Assembly: GCA_036345935.2 (NCBI GenBank)
Contig: JADWOT020000007.1
Coordinates: 4,316,786 to 4,380,785 of the forward strand
DNA: 64,000 bases
Source of the DNA: Taenia hydatigena
Lineage: Eukaryota; Platyhelminthes; Cestoda; Cyclophyllidea; Taeniidae
Direction of reading: 5' to 3'
Numbering within the stretch: the first letter of the stretch is position 1; each line of letters begins with the position of its first letter. Shown one piece after another: positions 48,817-60,121 of this stretch. The notes under the pieces were generated by a model. The model worked only from the letters and a program-made list of their open reading frames with translations, made no database searches and had not been told where the DNA came from. The position numbers and the translations under genes are program-made.

Positions 48817-49080
48817 GTGATTAAATGGCCACATGAGTGAGGCAGCATGGTAATCAGGGAACTGGGTTAGGCAAACTGATAAAATCCTAGCCCTAAGAGT
48901 AAAGGACTCAGTCTGCGCTCTGATGTTTCTTAGAATCTGTGAGGGCCTGAACTAGCCAATAGTCACACGAAGGTCACACTCAAATTGAAAGGGGCCAGGT
49001 ATCCCGAGTATGCCACCTAAACGCCACGGTTGCAGCCCACCATCCAGCCGCACATTAATCTGCCAATCCAACATCCCAGT
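48817..49080 (+). repeat. diverged copy of a dispersed repeat
   Basis: Aligns in the same orientation with 63790-64000 and in reverse with 52085-52400. Shared blocks are AAACTGATAAA, AGTCACACGAAGG and CCCGAGTATG, with GCAGCCCACCATCCAGC matching in a diverged form. It is much older than the arm copies, which differ from each other by only a few bases. Confidence 0.65.
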
Positions 49081-52000
49081 CAACCTGTTATTCTCTTGTT
49101 TAGCTCAGGTTCAGCAAAGCACCAAGCAAAAAACGAAATTGTGAGTGGAGGAAGGGGACCACTCCGGCAGGGTAGCAGTAACTTATGGCCTTCCTCGTAA
49201 AGAATAAGCCTGGATTTTCCGCTTTTTTGTGTCAGGCTTTTCATAACTTTGTTCTTTGCTGCAATCCACTATTAGCATATACTCTACCAGAATCACATGT
49301 TATAGCCTGATAACGCCACGTGAACTCTCATGTCAAACATGTGTGACGTAAAGAACATTGAACATAAAGAATATAGAATAAAGAATACAGAATATATATA
49401 TATATATATATAAATCAATGTATAATTATACATATCAATTCTCATGAGTGTTATTTCAAGCATCGTCGACCAAGTATGGTGAATGCATGCAAAAGACCGT
49501 CAATGATCCCACGATGTTGTGGTAGTCGATGGTGCAGTGACTTAGTTTGGACAGTGTGTAAAAGGAGGAGGGAATTACGCTTCGAAATGCAGAGGACTCT
49601 ACTGGCAGAATGAAGGTGACAGATACATTAATGGTCGGTCACATTTAACATCCGTAGGAATTATCAACTGCCGAACAGAGGGTTGGTCGCGATTTCGCAA
49701 GTGCACTTCAGCTTGCAACTCAACTTCATTTTTCACTCAACAATCCAATGTCAGTCAACACGTTGGATTGCTGATACCGATACAAGTAGAAGGGGATCTG
49801 TGGGACCGTATGCATGCATCATTAACAGTGTTAACTAATTCCAATGAAAACGTTTATGTTTCTTTGAGACATCAAGCGAATTCATTCAAGCCTCCTTTCA
49901 AACTTGGTCAAGTGGTGGTACACAAGAAGCACATCGCTCCACCAGTCATTCATCCGACCCGTGGCCGGCAAATGTGTCCTTCATTTGCGTGGCCTAGCAT
50001 AGCAGAATATGCTTGAGGTCCTACCAACTGCAGGCTGCGATTTACGGCAGTTATGAGACCTCGATGTTGATGCGCTCTGGTCTGCCACATTTCATCCTGC
50101 CACGTGGTCAACGCAAGTGCCCTCACATTACTTAGCAATTAAATGAAATGACATGGAATCGTACCGAGTTTAAACTCAAGCCGCGTTGGTGCGTAAACCG
50201 AGGGTGAAATTGCAACTTGACTTGCAGTTGCAACTAGCGCTCCTTTACCCACCATCCGCTGCCACGAATCCCAAAGGCTCGCAATGCTTCCCATTGACAG
50301 GAATCGGAGTGGTGTGAGGAGGTAAATTGAACTGTTTTATGGCTTAAAATTTAAATGTGGATTAATAAAGGGTATCGATTGGAAGCAAATACGATGCTAG
50401 CCGCAGTTGAGGAATGTCACATGAATGAAAGCCTTGTTTCCGTGTTAGCCAAGTTCCTTCATGATGAGTCGCACTGAAAAGTTGGGTAAAGTCGGCGTGA
50501 TGGATGGTTATGTGCTTTGTGGAAGGTATAATGCAAGATTATGATTTCCTGATGTCTGTCCTTCTCAACTTCGCTCCTCAGCATGAGTTGCTGAAATAAT
50601 AATAAGATTCGTTGGTTTACATTGCGTGTGGCTGTAAAGCGTCAGACCGTCAGTAAATGACAATGAGAGTAAATACGTTGGTGCTTGGCAGAAAAAGACT
50701 GACCGAAGTAGTACTTCAGCATTTCCGTTTCACATGGATGGAAGTGTAGTGAAATGGTGAGTGAAGGATGGTGCGTCGGATGCAGTTCCATATTCAAGAG
50801 TGATGGTTCTAACATCGGCTACGCATTTCTGACTCTACCTAAATTAAGAATGGTTTGTTATGAAGACGCTAGAATTGTTTCACTTCCTCTCTACTCTTAA
50901 ACTTCTCCTCTCATATTAGCCGTATCCTGCTGCATAAGGGGAACGCTTATACTTTTTTGGCAAAGAAGTTGTGTAAATCATGCCGACCCTTAAAAGCCTT
51001 TTAAAAACTTTAGTCAAGTTTCCTTATTAGCAGCCGGGCATTATGTACTACATTCATAAACTACTAGCCATTTTGGGAAAATCGAGGCATTTCAGACCTC
51101 TAACATACCACAACATTTGCCCCTCTCAGTGGTCTTTTCACCTACTCTCCATTACGCAAACAGATACGGTTGCAGAGGCATAAGATGCTTGCGGGTGGCG
51201 TCGGTACGCAAAATAAGGGAACCGCTGTCGCCAATTCGGATGAATACTAAGCTTCTTCGTCTTCAGTGCGGTAAGTCTAAGTACGCCTAGCCAGAGCAAC
51301 TCAGCAATGCGAAGAAGTTGCAGAAGTCCCTGTTAACGTGTGCAACTGGGCTCTAGAGGGTTGTGCCTTCGGCTAGTGAAAGTTGTCTCCTTGTTACCAC
51401 TGTGTACCTCAACGCTTACACCGAAGTGCGATAAAACCTTTTCGAGTTAACCTCAGCGTTCCAGCTTGACGTTGACGTTGAAGAGGATGCACTGGATCCA
51501 CCAACATCGCCATTACATTTGGCTTTGGCATGCCCAGAAGTATTGATTGCAGAACAAGTAAATACAGAACGTATGCCGAAGATGGCGGAATTGACATGAG
51601 GACTGTGGTTGCATGGAATGAATACAGTGTGGTATGCCGTTCATCAGCATGGGATCATCACCACTGTCATAATCCTTTCCACCACACATCACCAAATAGT
51701 CGAAAAGACCATAGCTCTACAGAACGCTCATTAGCATTGAGGCATCATCGTCAGCTATCACAAACTGATAAATCCCACATGTCACATATGTGTGATGTGC
51801 AAACTTGAGTGGACAACTCAGAGCATAACATGTAAAGCTGGTAGCGTACACGGCAGTTATAGATTTCAATTGAGACTTGACACAAATATTGGGAAATGCA
51901 GTCTTCTTCCCCACGAAAACACCACCACTCTGTGCGATCCTCCTGGACAACTAGATGACCAGCATACCCTAATCGCGTGTTCTGCTTCCTCCAACCACCA

Positions 52001-52084
52001 CCTCGTTGCTTGCTTAGCAGTTTGATTGCACTGACCTAGGTGAGGGACCGGAAGGTAAAGCAAGTTGATGGATGCATTTGTGTT
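49081..52084. other. intergenic, no gene recognised
   Basis: Contains a decayed AAGAATA-type repeat leading into a TA microsatellite (about 49390-49412). The plus frame 49768-50016 and minus frames 51409-52174 have no domain or splice support. Confidence 0.4.
49390..49412. repeat. TA dinucleotide microsatellite
   Basis: About 11 TA units following a degenerate ATAAAGAATA array. Confidence 0.9.
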
Positions 52085-52400
52085 TGTGTCGAATGTGGAA
52101 GCTGGATGGACAGATTGATGGGCAGTTGGAGGGTCGGCCGCGATAGTACCATTTAGAAGACATACTTGGGGCATCTCACCCCTCTCACTTTGGGTGAGGC
52201 CTTCGTGTGACTACTAAGTGGTTCAAGTCCCACGGATTTTGATGAAAATTGGAAGGTAGACAGACCCCTTTACCTGATGGCTGAGAGTTTATCAGTTCGC
52301 CTTGATCGTGACCTCTGGTTTGCACACCATCCTAGTCACCTGGACATTTGATCATTCCTTCTCTCACTTGCGTTGCACATGAATGCGCATAAAAGTATTT
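52085..52400 (-). repeat. dispersed repeat with B-box-like motif, left-arm copy
   Basis: Contains GGTTCAAGTCC (near 52222), which fits the Pol III B-box consensus, in the sequence CTAAGTGGTTCAAGTCCCAC. No convincing A box is upstream, so tRNA origin is only a possibility. It is shared with 48817-49080 and with the right arm. Confidence 0.5.
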
Positions 52401-54826
52401 ACCGATCCGTTACGCGTACTTTAAATTAACCTTTCTTACCAAGAAAAGATGTATCGATGGGTAAAATAGGCAGAAGTTAGACGCTCACCCACTCTCCTAT
52501 GTAGAGCCACTGTAAAGTTTGTGATCGGCTTCTTTGTAGCACAGAAGAGCTAAGTGATCACTAGGCTTGTTCCTTAATTGCAATATTACCGCTTAGACAA
52601 AACCGCAGAGGAACAAGTGATCTTGCATTCGAGAACGAAGGTGTGCCTCTCAATGACCACTCCACGGTCGCCACAACGCAGATTGTCTTCAGTTAACTGC
52701 CGTCAGTCCAATAAACTCATCCCGTCTGTCTTCGCTTACATCAGTCTCAGCGAAAGAAGGCGAAAAAGTGTTGTAACATTTGGGAGCAGAGTGATACCCC
52801 TGAATAGGGGATCCTTGATTGAATTTAGCTTGATTTATTTTACATCACTAAAGACTCTTGAAGGCTGATGGCTGTGGATACATTAAAAGCTGTTGCTATG
52901 CCGGTGGTGGTAGTAGCCAACAACGGTGGAATTTAAGTTGCATCCACGAAGCGAACCAAGAAAGAGCAAAGTCTGAAAGAGCAAACTCTGCAAGAGCAAC
53001 TTTAAAACACGAAATGCCTATTGTGCTTTTGGGTTCAAATTTGAATGCATTTAGTCTGAGATGGCAAGAGTTACAATTGCTTTAGCAAAAAGCAAGCACG
53101 TGAGTTACATGCGGCCGGATTTTGCGATTTTACTCAAGTTGCCTAATAACGGTGATTAATACTCTCAATACAACTCCTTCGTCCTTTCTAACTACCATCT
53201 CCCTATTCTATTCTATTTCCGTGCATATAACAACAATGGTAATAATAATAATTTAAAAACTTATGCCTAAAATACCAGTTGACAATTTAATGTGATACGA
53301 TATTTCTGAGGTGAGGGCAGCCTATTCGCCATTAGTTCCAGTTGTCGTATTTCGTCAATTCAGAAGGGACTGACTAGTTATAACAAAGTAGGCATCAATC
53401 ATCTTAAAAGCTTGCCACGAGCCTCTTACTGATTTTGATATGCAGTTATGATACGCGTTCCACATCATTGACTTTGATAGCCCGCAAGTCAGTTTCCTCC
53501 TACAAGCATTTTGTCGCCGAAATGCCGGTCTCTAAATTCTGCACTATTTTCGGTTTGCCTAAGTTCACAAAGCCAATAAATGTGCTATTTGCCATTCTGT
53601 TCTAGTGGCGCCTTGCACTCTATCATCCTAACAGAACCTTTCTTCTTCCGTCCTTTATTCCTTCCTGCTATGCTAACCATCACACGTCTTGGTATTGATT
53701 TACATTCCACAAATAATCTCGTAGCTAGAGGTTGCTCTTAGACTGTTTGCTCTATTATCTCTTGCATTCTCACCCATTTTCACCGAGCCATGATAAAGCT
53801 AATATCTTAACGGCTCGTAAGTGGCTAGATTCTGTTCTTATGGAACATCACCCACTCTCCACTTCGCGAATGTAAAGAGCACCTAAAATGACTCATGGGT
53901 AAATTGATGCAGAATGGCTTTGTGCAGACAACGTTGTGACCATTTCGTGCAGATCATAAAAAGACATCTGTTTGGATGTGTGTGTCAGAGGATAAGTGGA
54001 CGTTATCGTGGGTAAATATTGACGATTGTAATGAAAGTAGGAAGCATAAGAAGACAAACAGAGTGTGAAGGTAATGACTCTTCGGATCATCTCGCAGTCT
54101 ATACCGGATAAATTTTTTTAATGGCAAATAAGCAACTTATTCTTTTCATGCCAGGAAATGTTTGTGCACATGTCATAGAACTCTGAACAAAGTTGAGGCG
54201 GCAAGATAGCTGATGGTCTACAAAACCATGGTTAGCGGTTACTTGGTGGTAAATGCTATGAAATAAGTTGAAGAAATGGATAGATGCATGGATGTTTGTG
54301 TTTATTTTGAGGTGTTTTGGATGCTATGTGAAAAGCACGAATTTAGCGCATTTATTTGAGGCTGCTTCAACTCTGCCCACCAAAACCGTAAAGAGACCCA
54401 TTTTAACTTCCCGCTATTCTGGTTTATGCTCTCGTTCTGGCTAATGGGTACTTAGAGCTGGAAGACCTCGTGGTTGGTAAAGTGTCTTCGCCTCAACGTG
54501 GGCCATTGTCAGTACTGAAAGCCAACTATCGTTTGTGTTGCCTTGCAACAGAAAAAGAGCAACCCTCTCAAACCTAGGTGTCGCGACATTGACTGGCTCT
54601 CTGGCGGCATGCAAACACTGAGCGCTCCACCCTTCCACACTGAGCACACAGTGTCGAAGCGTGGTCATTTACCTCATTGTTGTTCTCATAAAAATGTCCT
54701 CAGTGGATCATATTTGCATGCCGTCCGCTCCTTGTTGCAGCTTTTGGCATTGTGAATGTGTCCATTTGTGATGAACCGCCACCGGTCTGATAGGATAGCC
54801 TCAAGCGGCAAGTAATTACATGATTA
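52123..54826 (+). repeat. left arm of a large inverted repeat
   Basis: At least 2,704 bp. The arm matches 61323-64000 as reverse complement, with only scattered substitutions and one indel of about 25 bases near 52655 that is missing from the right arm. Open frames are mirrored in both arms (for example MIRRVITFTLCLSS and MTTLRHCVLSVEGW), so their presence in both is no evidence for coding. The inner edge is sharp, after CATGATTA. The outer edge is unknown because the partner arm is cut by the window end. Confidence 0.95.
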
Positions 54827-55157
54827 ACCGCCGGCGCATATTATGGCTCTGCTACTTGGAAAAACAGATAAGGTGGTATGAAGTCATAAAAGCGGCACTC
54901 CCCATGCACCATAATTTTCGTTAAAAGCGTTGCATGTTCTGCTGCTATGCAATAAACCATCAGCACAAATCGCCATAACCATCATCAATATCGCCAGCCA
55001 TTAAACCACACATGATGCAGATGTGTCTGATCCATGCCACTTCACTTCTACCTTTTACCCGTCACTGATCATATCACCTCAAATAGCATTCGTCCGTTCA
55101 TCGATCGCCTGTTAATTAAAATCTCAGTACACCTTATCCACAAATGCCAAATACTGA

Positions 55158-55231
55158 GGTAACCACGGTAACCGAACCCACAATCTTTGGCTCCAGAAAC
55201 CGACGCCTTATCCATTAAGGTCACGGGGACC
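55158..55231 (-). pseudogene. decayed tRNA (Arg-like)
   Basis: On the minus strand it begins GGTCCCCGTGACC, followed by AATGGATAAGGCGTCGG (D arm) and GATTGTGGGTTCGG (B-box region). Length is about 74 nt. Five of seven acceptor-stem pairs remain. The T stem no longer pairs and the anticodon arm has mismatches. It sits 53 bases from the intact tRNA-Pro on the opposite strand. Confidence 0.5.
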
Positions 55232-55284
55232 AAATTTCTTGCCCAAACTAAAGTATTGCTGTTAATTTGCTACGATAAACGTGT

Positions 55285-55356
55285 GGCTCAGTGGTCTAGG
55301 GGTATGATTCTCGCTTTGGGTGCCAGAGGTCCCGGGTTCAAATCCCGGCTGAGCCC
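55285..55356 (+). tRNA. tRNA-Pro (TGG anticodon)
   Basis: 72 nt. The acceptor stem GGCTCAG/CTGAGCC is perfect and the discriminator is C. The A box TGGCTCAGTGG and B box GGTTCAAATCC are intact, the T stem CCGGG/CCCGG is perfect, and the anticodon loop is TTTGGGT with TGG. The only flaw is a C-C mismatch at the third pair of the anticodon stem (CTCGC/GCCAG). It has no intron. A TTTT run is 49 bases downstream (55405-55408), farther than usual for Pol III termination. It is probably functional or only recently mutated. Confidence 0.92.
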
Positions 55357-56323
55357 GCTGCCTACGGCGCCTAAAGTAGGCTGATATCATCATTTGCTTC
55401 ACTGTTTTCCTAAACAGTGCCAGCATTGCTTCCTAGGGTTATTGCCCGAGAACAGTTTTAACTAGCTTACTGGTGCATTGTCCAGCTTGTCTGGATTTCT
55501 CTAAGATTAAAGGCAACCATGCTTTTGAAGCCGAGCATCAATCGCATGCGACCTTGCATTGTTCTTGTGTTCGTACACTTATGACTCTGTGCAGCGTTGG
55601 TGGATGAATGTGGCAAAGCACTAGAAATCCATGTTTTGCAGCGCGTAATTGGAAAGCGTTTAAAGTCATAGGTGAGTTTTGGTGTATCTCTGTATTTGCG
55701 ACCTATTTGTATATATCTGCTATTGTGTTTCGCTGATTTTATGCATTTTGTAGAATAAATTAAGTTATTTGTGCATTTTTGTATTTTTTTCACATATTCA
55801 CATTTTCATGACGTGATCAGACACGCCAAATGTAAACAACTTTTAGTCGGTCGACGAGGTGATATGAACTGCTACGGAGTAAATACACCTTTATCTAGAA
55901 TTGGTGTCTTCATCATTGCTCTATATTGCCCGCCCTTCGGAACTAGAGCTCAGCAACCAATGCCGTGTAGCGTCTGGAACATCTTTCGAAAGTCCTATTC
56001 CTAGTCAATAACATCTAGCTCTGGGATACGGTAATTTTTTGGTAGAACAAATGACCCATTCGGAATAATTCACATGCTTAAACAGCTAAGTTAGTGCATG
56101 TGGGCACTCATCTGAACAGTGCGGTGGGTCTTGTGAACACTGCAGTGTTAGATTAGAGATTTGAGTGTCTTCAGTATCATTGTTACTGTTTTTTTACTCA
56201 ACCCTTCTGCACACGCCTCTACACGAGCATATATGGCCAGCAATATTCTAGCGAAGGCACTAAGAGTAAAGCAAAGCAAATTTCGTACGTGGTCCCGTGT
56301 GAGGGTCAAAAGGAATGTCGTCA

Positions 56324-56405
56324 CGACGCAGATGTGATTCAAACTCATGCTTGGAGACCCTAGTGAATTAGCGGCCCATCTCCTTAGCCACTCGACCACC
56401 GTGTC
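56324..56405 (-). pseudogene. decayed tRNA-Ser (GCT-like)
   Basis: 82 nt on the minus strand. It contains GGTGGTCGAGTGGCTAAGG (A-box region), an anticodon-loop segment with GCT followed by AA, a variable arm, and GAGTTTGAATCACA in place of the B box. The acceptor stem GACACGG/CTGCGTC has one mismatch and one G-T pair; the T stem has one mismatch. The B-box change from TTCGAATC suggests inactivity. Confidence 0.6.
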
Positions 56406-57861
56406 CAGCTTCGTGCCCTTCCGCCAGTTCAACCAACCGTCTTCTTACCACATTAAAACTTTCTTACCTACTACATACGTCAGTCTACCAGGTCCTTACG
56501 GAACCCGAGTAGACAAAATTAAAGAGCATGCAGACAGAGATCAAAAGGACTATGAACAAATGCGGCCAATAATAAAGGTCTGCAGAAAGGCATTGTTGAT
56601 GTTCTCCAAGCTGCACTGCACACAATCTTTAGTATTCGCTCAGTCTACAATCTGTTCCGCCAACTCCCATTCGCAACTTTGCTAGTGTCCCACCAACGTC
56701 GTCTTCCATCCCCTTTCTCCTCAGCATCTTCATGCCGTAAATGTGGTGATAGCACTGTTGGCGATGTGTGGTTAATCACATTTTCCCCTGCCGCGATTAT
56801 TGACTATTTTTAACTTTGCACCCCTCAATCTTATCCTATTGTTTTCGTTAATGCATCTTTAGCTTGCCCTTTTATTCCCACCAATAACTTGCTACTATTT
56901 CTGTACATTTAAATTTGTTTTTTTTTACGCCCATCGTTACTTCCACTTTCCATCTATCGCACTGCCACCTCCTCGTCACACCCATGACGCATTCACCCAT
57001 TCAATCCTTTGTCTCTTATGCTGTCACAATTACCTCAAGACAATCCTTAGCCCCTCTCAAATGCATTTCAGCAACCATCAAATAATCGGCCTTGCATTCA
57101 CGAAATGTGACCATCTTCGCTACCTTGTTTGATCACATCTTCGCTGATGCATCCCAGTAGTTGTCTGAAATTGCGAATTAAGATTTGATCAGAGAATGAC
57201 GAACAACCAGATTAAACAACTCGACTCAGCTAAACTATTTCACTCTTGCCTTAAGGACTGGTAAAATCACTGCTCCACAGAGTAATGGAGAGCCTGTGGT
57301 GGCGGTCAGATAATTTTGGGATGTCTAACAAAGCTCATTGGTAAATCAAAAACTTAATGACGAAGAATTAGACCATAGGATTCGTATCTGGACTTTCTAT
57401 AATAATGATGCAATGCAATGATTTGGAATCTACAACGGTTGATGCGTACGTGTAAGGAAAACATTTTATAAACCTGTGCAAGAAACTAAGCTCTGTTGAG
57501 ATTTAATGCTGTTGACCTAATTACTTTTGCTACGCAACATAAAGCTTGCAGAAGGAAAGGCATTCAACGGCTCCCCAAAAAAGGGCGTTCTTCCCTTGTC
57601 CATTGTATGAAAAGTGCCATCGCATGTGTGATATCACCGTTTTTAAAGCAGTAAAAGCCTTGGCTATGCGTAAAACACATTCCGTCTAATGCGTACCCAG
57701 ACCGTCAAAATTTTGACGCATTGATTCGCAAAGTGCATCACAAGACAATATTCTTCTTGTTGTTATCTCCCACCAGTGCAGTGCTACGCAATAATTACGC
57801 GCTCACTCTAGAAAATCCAAATTTATGCAGTGTAAGCATTTCCTCTTAAAAGACTGATTAA

Positions 57862-58017
57862 GATAAAGATGTCGAATGGGATGATTTCAACTTAATTGAA
57901 AGTAGCAGCAATGAGGCTGCTTCTGAAGACAGTCCATCAGCTGGATCTGCAGCACATAGTTTCTTTATTGCCAATATGGCGTCCAACGATTGCTATATAT
58001 TCATTTTAACGCCGTAG
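57862..58017 (+). CDS. small acidic open frame, uncertain
   Basis: 51 codons after an in-frame TAA, with no ATG near the start: DVEWDDFNLIESSSNEAASE, then SPSAGSAAHSFF, ending at TAG. The acidic Ser-rich composition is protein-like and could be an exon or part of an old transposon-derived gene. No splice sites of good quality border it. Confidence 0.2.
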   Translation, partial: DKDVEWDDFNLIESSSNEAASEDSPSAGSAAHSFFIANMASNDCYIFILTP

Positions 58018-58702
58018 ACGAGGCGCTGTGACCAGCTTGACATTGATATTGACGCACACACGTCTTGGGTATGGTAACCTTGTCCAGCCCTCCTAAAAGA
58101 GGATGCCTCTGACCTCACTCAATGTATATCATGACGCGTCAGTCACGACTTTGTCACCCCTACTGGGTTGGCCTTCTCAATTGGTAAAACAGGCACTCCC
58201 AGACGTTTAGTTTTGGCGCGATAACCAACTGTTCACTCTAAGGAAAGTGTGCAGGCATCTGCCCGTAAGCATCATCTAAGACCAATCAGGAAGGATATTT
58301 AACTTCAAATACAAAGCTTGATTGATCTTCTTTTGCAATAATATCGGTAAATAAACATCGAAGAAGTTCATTTTTACAATCAACTCGATGACCCTGGATA
58401 GCAATTTTAGTCATGTTTGTGCAAATGATGGGGTAAAAAGGAGAACCGCTTGCAAAGGGCTTCAGATAAAGTAGCGACCAACAAAAATCTGACTAAGTAG
58501 TGACCCAAAAACTTTAAAACGCGTTTACCAGATAACTACCAAGTTCAAATCAGGTGTCGGACCCAACCAATTTTGGATCAGGAAACTTACGCACTTCAAG
58601 TCGAAACCACACAGCAGAACCGCTGGACCCTATAGTTGTCTTAAGTTAATGAATAACCACAATTTTAAGCATGCGAGCTTGATCCATCTTCGAGCAAAAG
58701 CG

Positions 58703-58772
58703 GAGTTCTAGCTGGTTAACTGATAAGACCTCGGTTTCCCAAGGCAAAGATTGCAGGCTCGTGCTGTCAGAC
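58703..58772 (+). pseudogene. very decayed tRNA-like sequence (Arg-like)
   Basis: AACTGATAAGACCTCGG and CAAAGATTGCAGGCTCG align with the D-arm and T-arm portions of the Arg-like remnant at 55158-55231. The T-loop B box has changed to GGCTCGTGCTG. No full cloverleaf forms. Confidence 0.3.
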
Positions 58773-59285
58773 GCTCGCAGCAATACGTTTGACGATATTT
58801 TTAAGTGGATTCAGGCTTTGGAGAAGTACGATTAGCCCACAAGTGCTGAAATCTAAAATATGTCGTCTGAAAACACTGCGATCATTCCAGCTTGCTACAT
58901 TAACAAAATTGTCAATAAAGGTTGCTTAAAATCGACAAAAGGAACAAAGGATTAAAATCAACTAAGGAAATGATATGATGGGGTAGCGCAGAATGTAAGC
59001 ACTGCCGAAACATGCGATGAAAACAAAGGACATGGAAAGGTGGGAATGACACCCAGAACGTCAAATGGGGAATGAATATTGCGAGGAGCCAAGTATTACG
59101 GATAAATTAGTAAAACCTATGGGAATGGGGAGGAGTGATGTAAACTGAGCCGAAAATTGTTATTTCGCACTGCTTGAGTGGTAGAATTGATGGAGTATTA
59201 GGATAAAGAACTAAAAGTGTACAGTTGCAGTGGTATCCATCCTTGGCAAAATAATTGGGTTTATTGTTTAAAAAGCCGGAGTCCA

Positions 59286-59358
59286 GACCGCGCGGCCTAA
59301 TGGGTAAGGTGTCTGGCTCCTAAGTAGAAGATTGTGGGTGTGAGTCCTACCGTGGGTG
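59286..59358 (+). pseudogene. decayed tRNA-Arg (CCT-like)
   Basis: 73 nt. GACCGCGCGGCCTAATGGG is an almost canonical tRNA-Arg 5' half and A box. The anticodon loop is CTCCTAA (CCT). The anticodon stem has one G-G mismatch, the acceptor stem one mismatch and two G-T pairs, and the T loop is TGTGAGT instead of TTCGAGT. The weakened B box suggests a pseudogene. Confidence 0.65.
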
Positions 59359-59495
59359 TCCTTCTTACCCACACCAATATACGTTCTTTTGCTGCAGTGC
59401 CAAAAAGTATCTAGAAATGTGCGCATGCGTAGCTACAGCTGTCTTGTCACTACTTGCCATCGGGCGCCAAAGGAGAATTCTGGAGGGAAAAGCAT

Positions 59496-59556
59496 TGCCC
59501 AGAGAGAGACCCACACTCGCGACCTTCAGATTATGAGACCAACGCGCTACCCGGGC
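59496..59556 (-). pseudogene. truncated tRNA-Met (CAT)
   Basis: On the minus strand GCCCGGGTAGCGCGTTGG runs directly into TCTCATAATCTGAAGGTCG, the elongator tRNA-Met anticodon arm. About 12 bases of the D arm are missing. The 3' half is mutated (GAGTGTGGGTC in place of the B box) but still ends TGGGCA. It faces the tRNA-Arg remnant 138 bases away. Confidence 0.65.
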
Positions 59557-59872
59557 GGGCCTTCCACGCGCTTATAACATATTAGATCCTCACAAATCGG
59601 GCAGGAAAGCTCGTGAAGAAACGCAGAGTAGCTCGGAAATGTTGGAATTTGATGCGTCAGCACATACGGCATCAATTATGCTCAGTTGCTAACAGGTTGA
59701 TTCAGTGAATGCTAGCTTACATCAAAGAAAGTGCATTTGTGCCTTGGCTTAAACGAGATCCGGATAGGGCATATACAGTTGTCGGTCTGATGTAGCATTG
59801 GCGGTGGCGTTGTTCAACCACTAAGAAGTGTGTACCAGTGTGATTAGCGGTGAGTACAGGGGAGAGGTAGTA

Positions 59873-59884
59873 CGTCACGTGACG
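59873..59884. promoter_or_regulatory. 12-bp palindromic E-box (CGTCACGTGACG)
   Basis: A perfect palindrome containing GTCACGTGAC, the extended CACGTG site bound by MiT/TFE and USF-type bHLH-zip factors in animals. A 68-codon plus frame starts 31 bases downstream (59915), but that frame has no other support, so function is uncertain. Confidence 0.4.
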
Positions 59885-60121
59885 AAATCGCGCCCAAAAT
59901 TTAGCTATGCATAAGTGGTAATGTACGGTTTGAGGAATGATAGGTTGAAAGAATTGCCACCCACTTGGATTTCTACTGCTGCGAAAAGTTATTTAGTAGT
60001 GGTGGTGAGCAGTGCTTTGAGCAATGGTCGCTGGTTGGTGGGAGGGTGGAAATGTATTTATGACCCACTTGTTATGCAGTCAATTGCGGCTGGCTATTGG
60101 ATAAGAGAATTTGTGCTTTAA

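Noticed and set aside
52578..54755. mirrored open frames in both inverted-repeat arms as conserved genes
   Set aside because: The arms are near-identical DNA, so frames recur without selection; no domains or splice chains support them.
58162..58235. possible further tRNA (CTCAATTGGTAAAACA A-box-like, GTTGG/CCAAC ends)
   Set aside because: No B box and no anticodon or T arm can be drawn.
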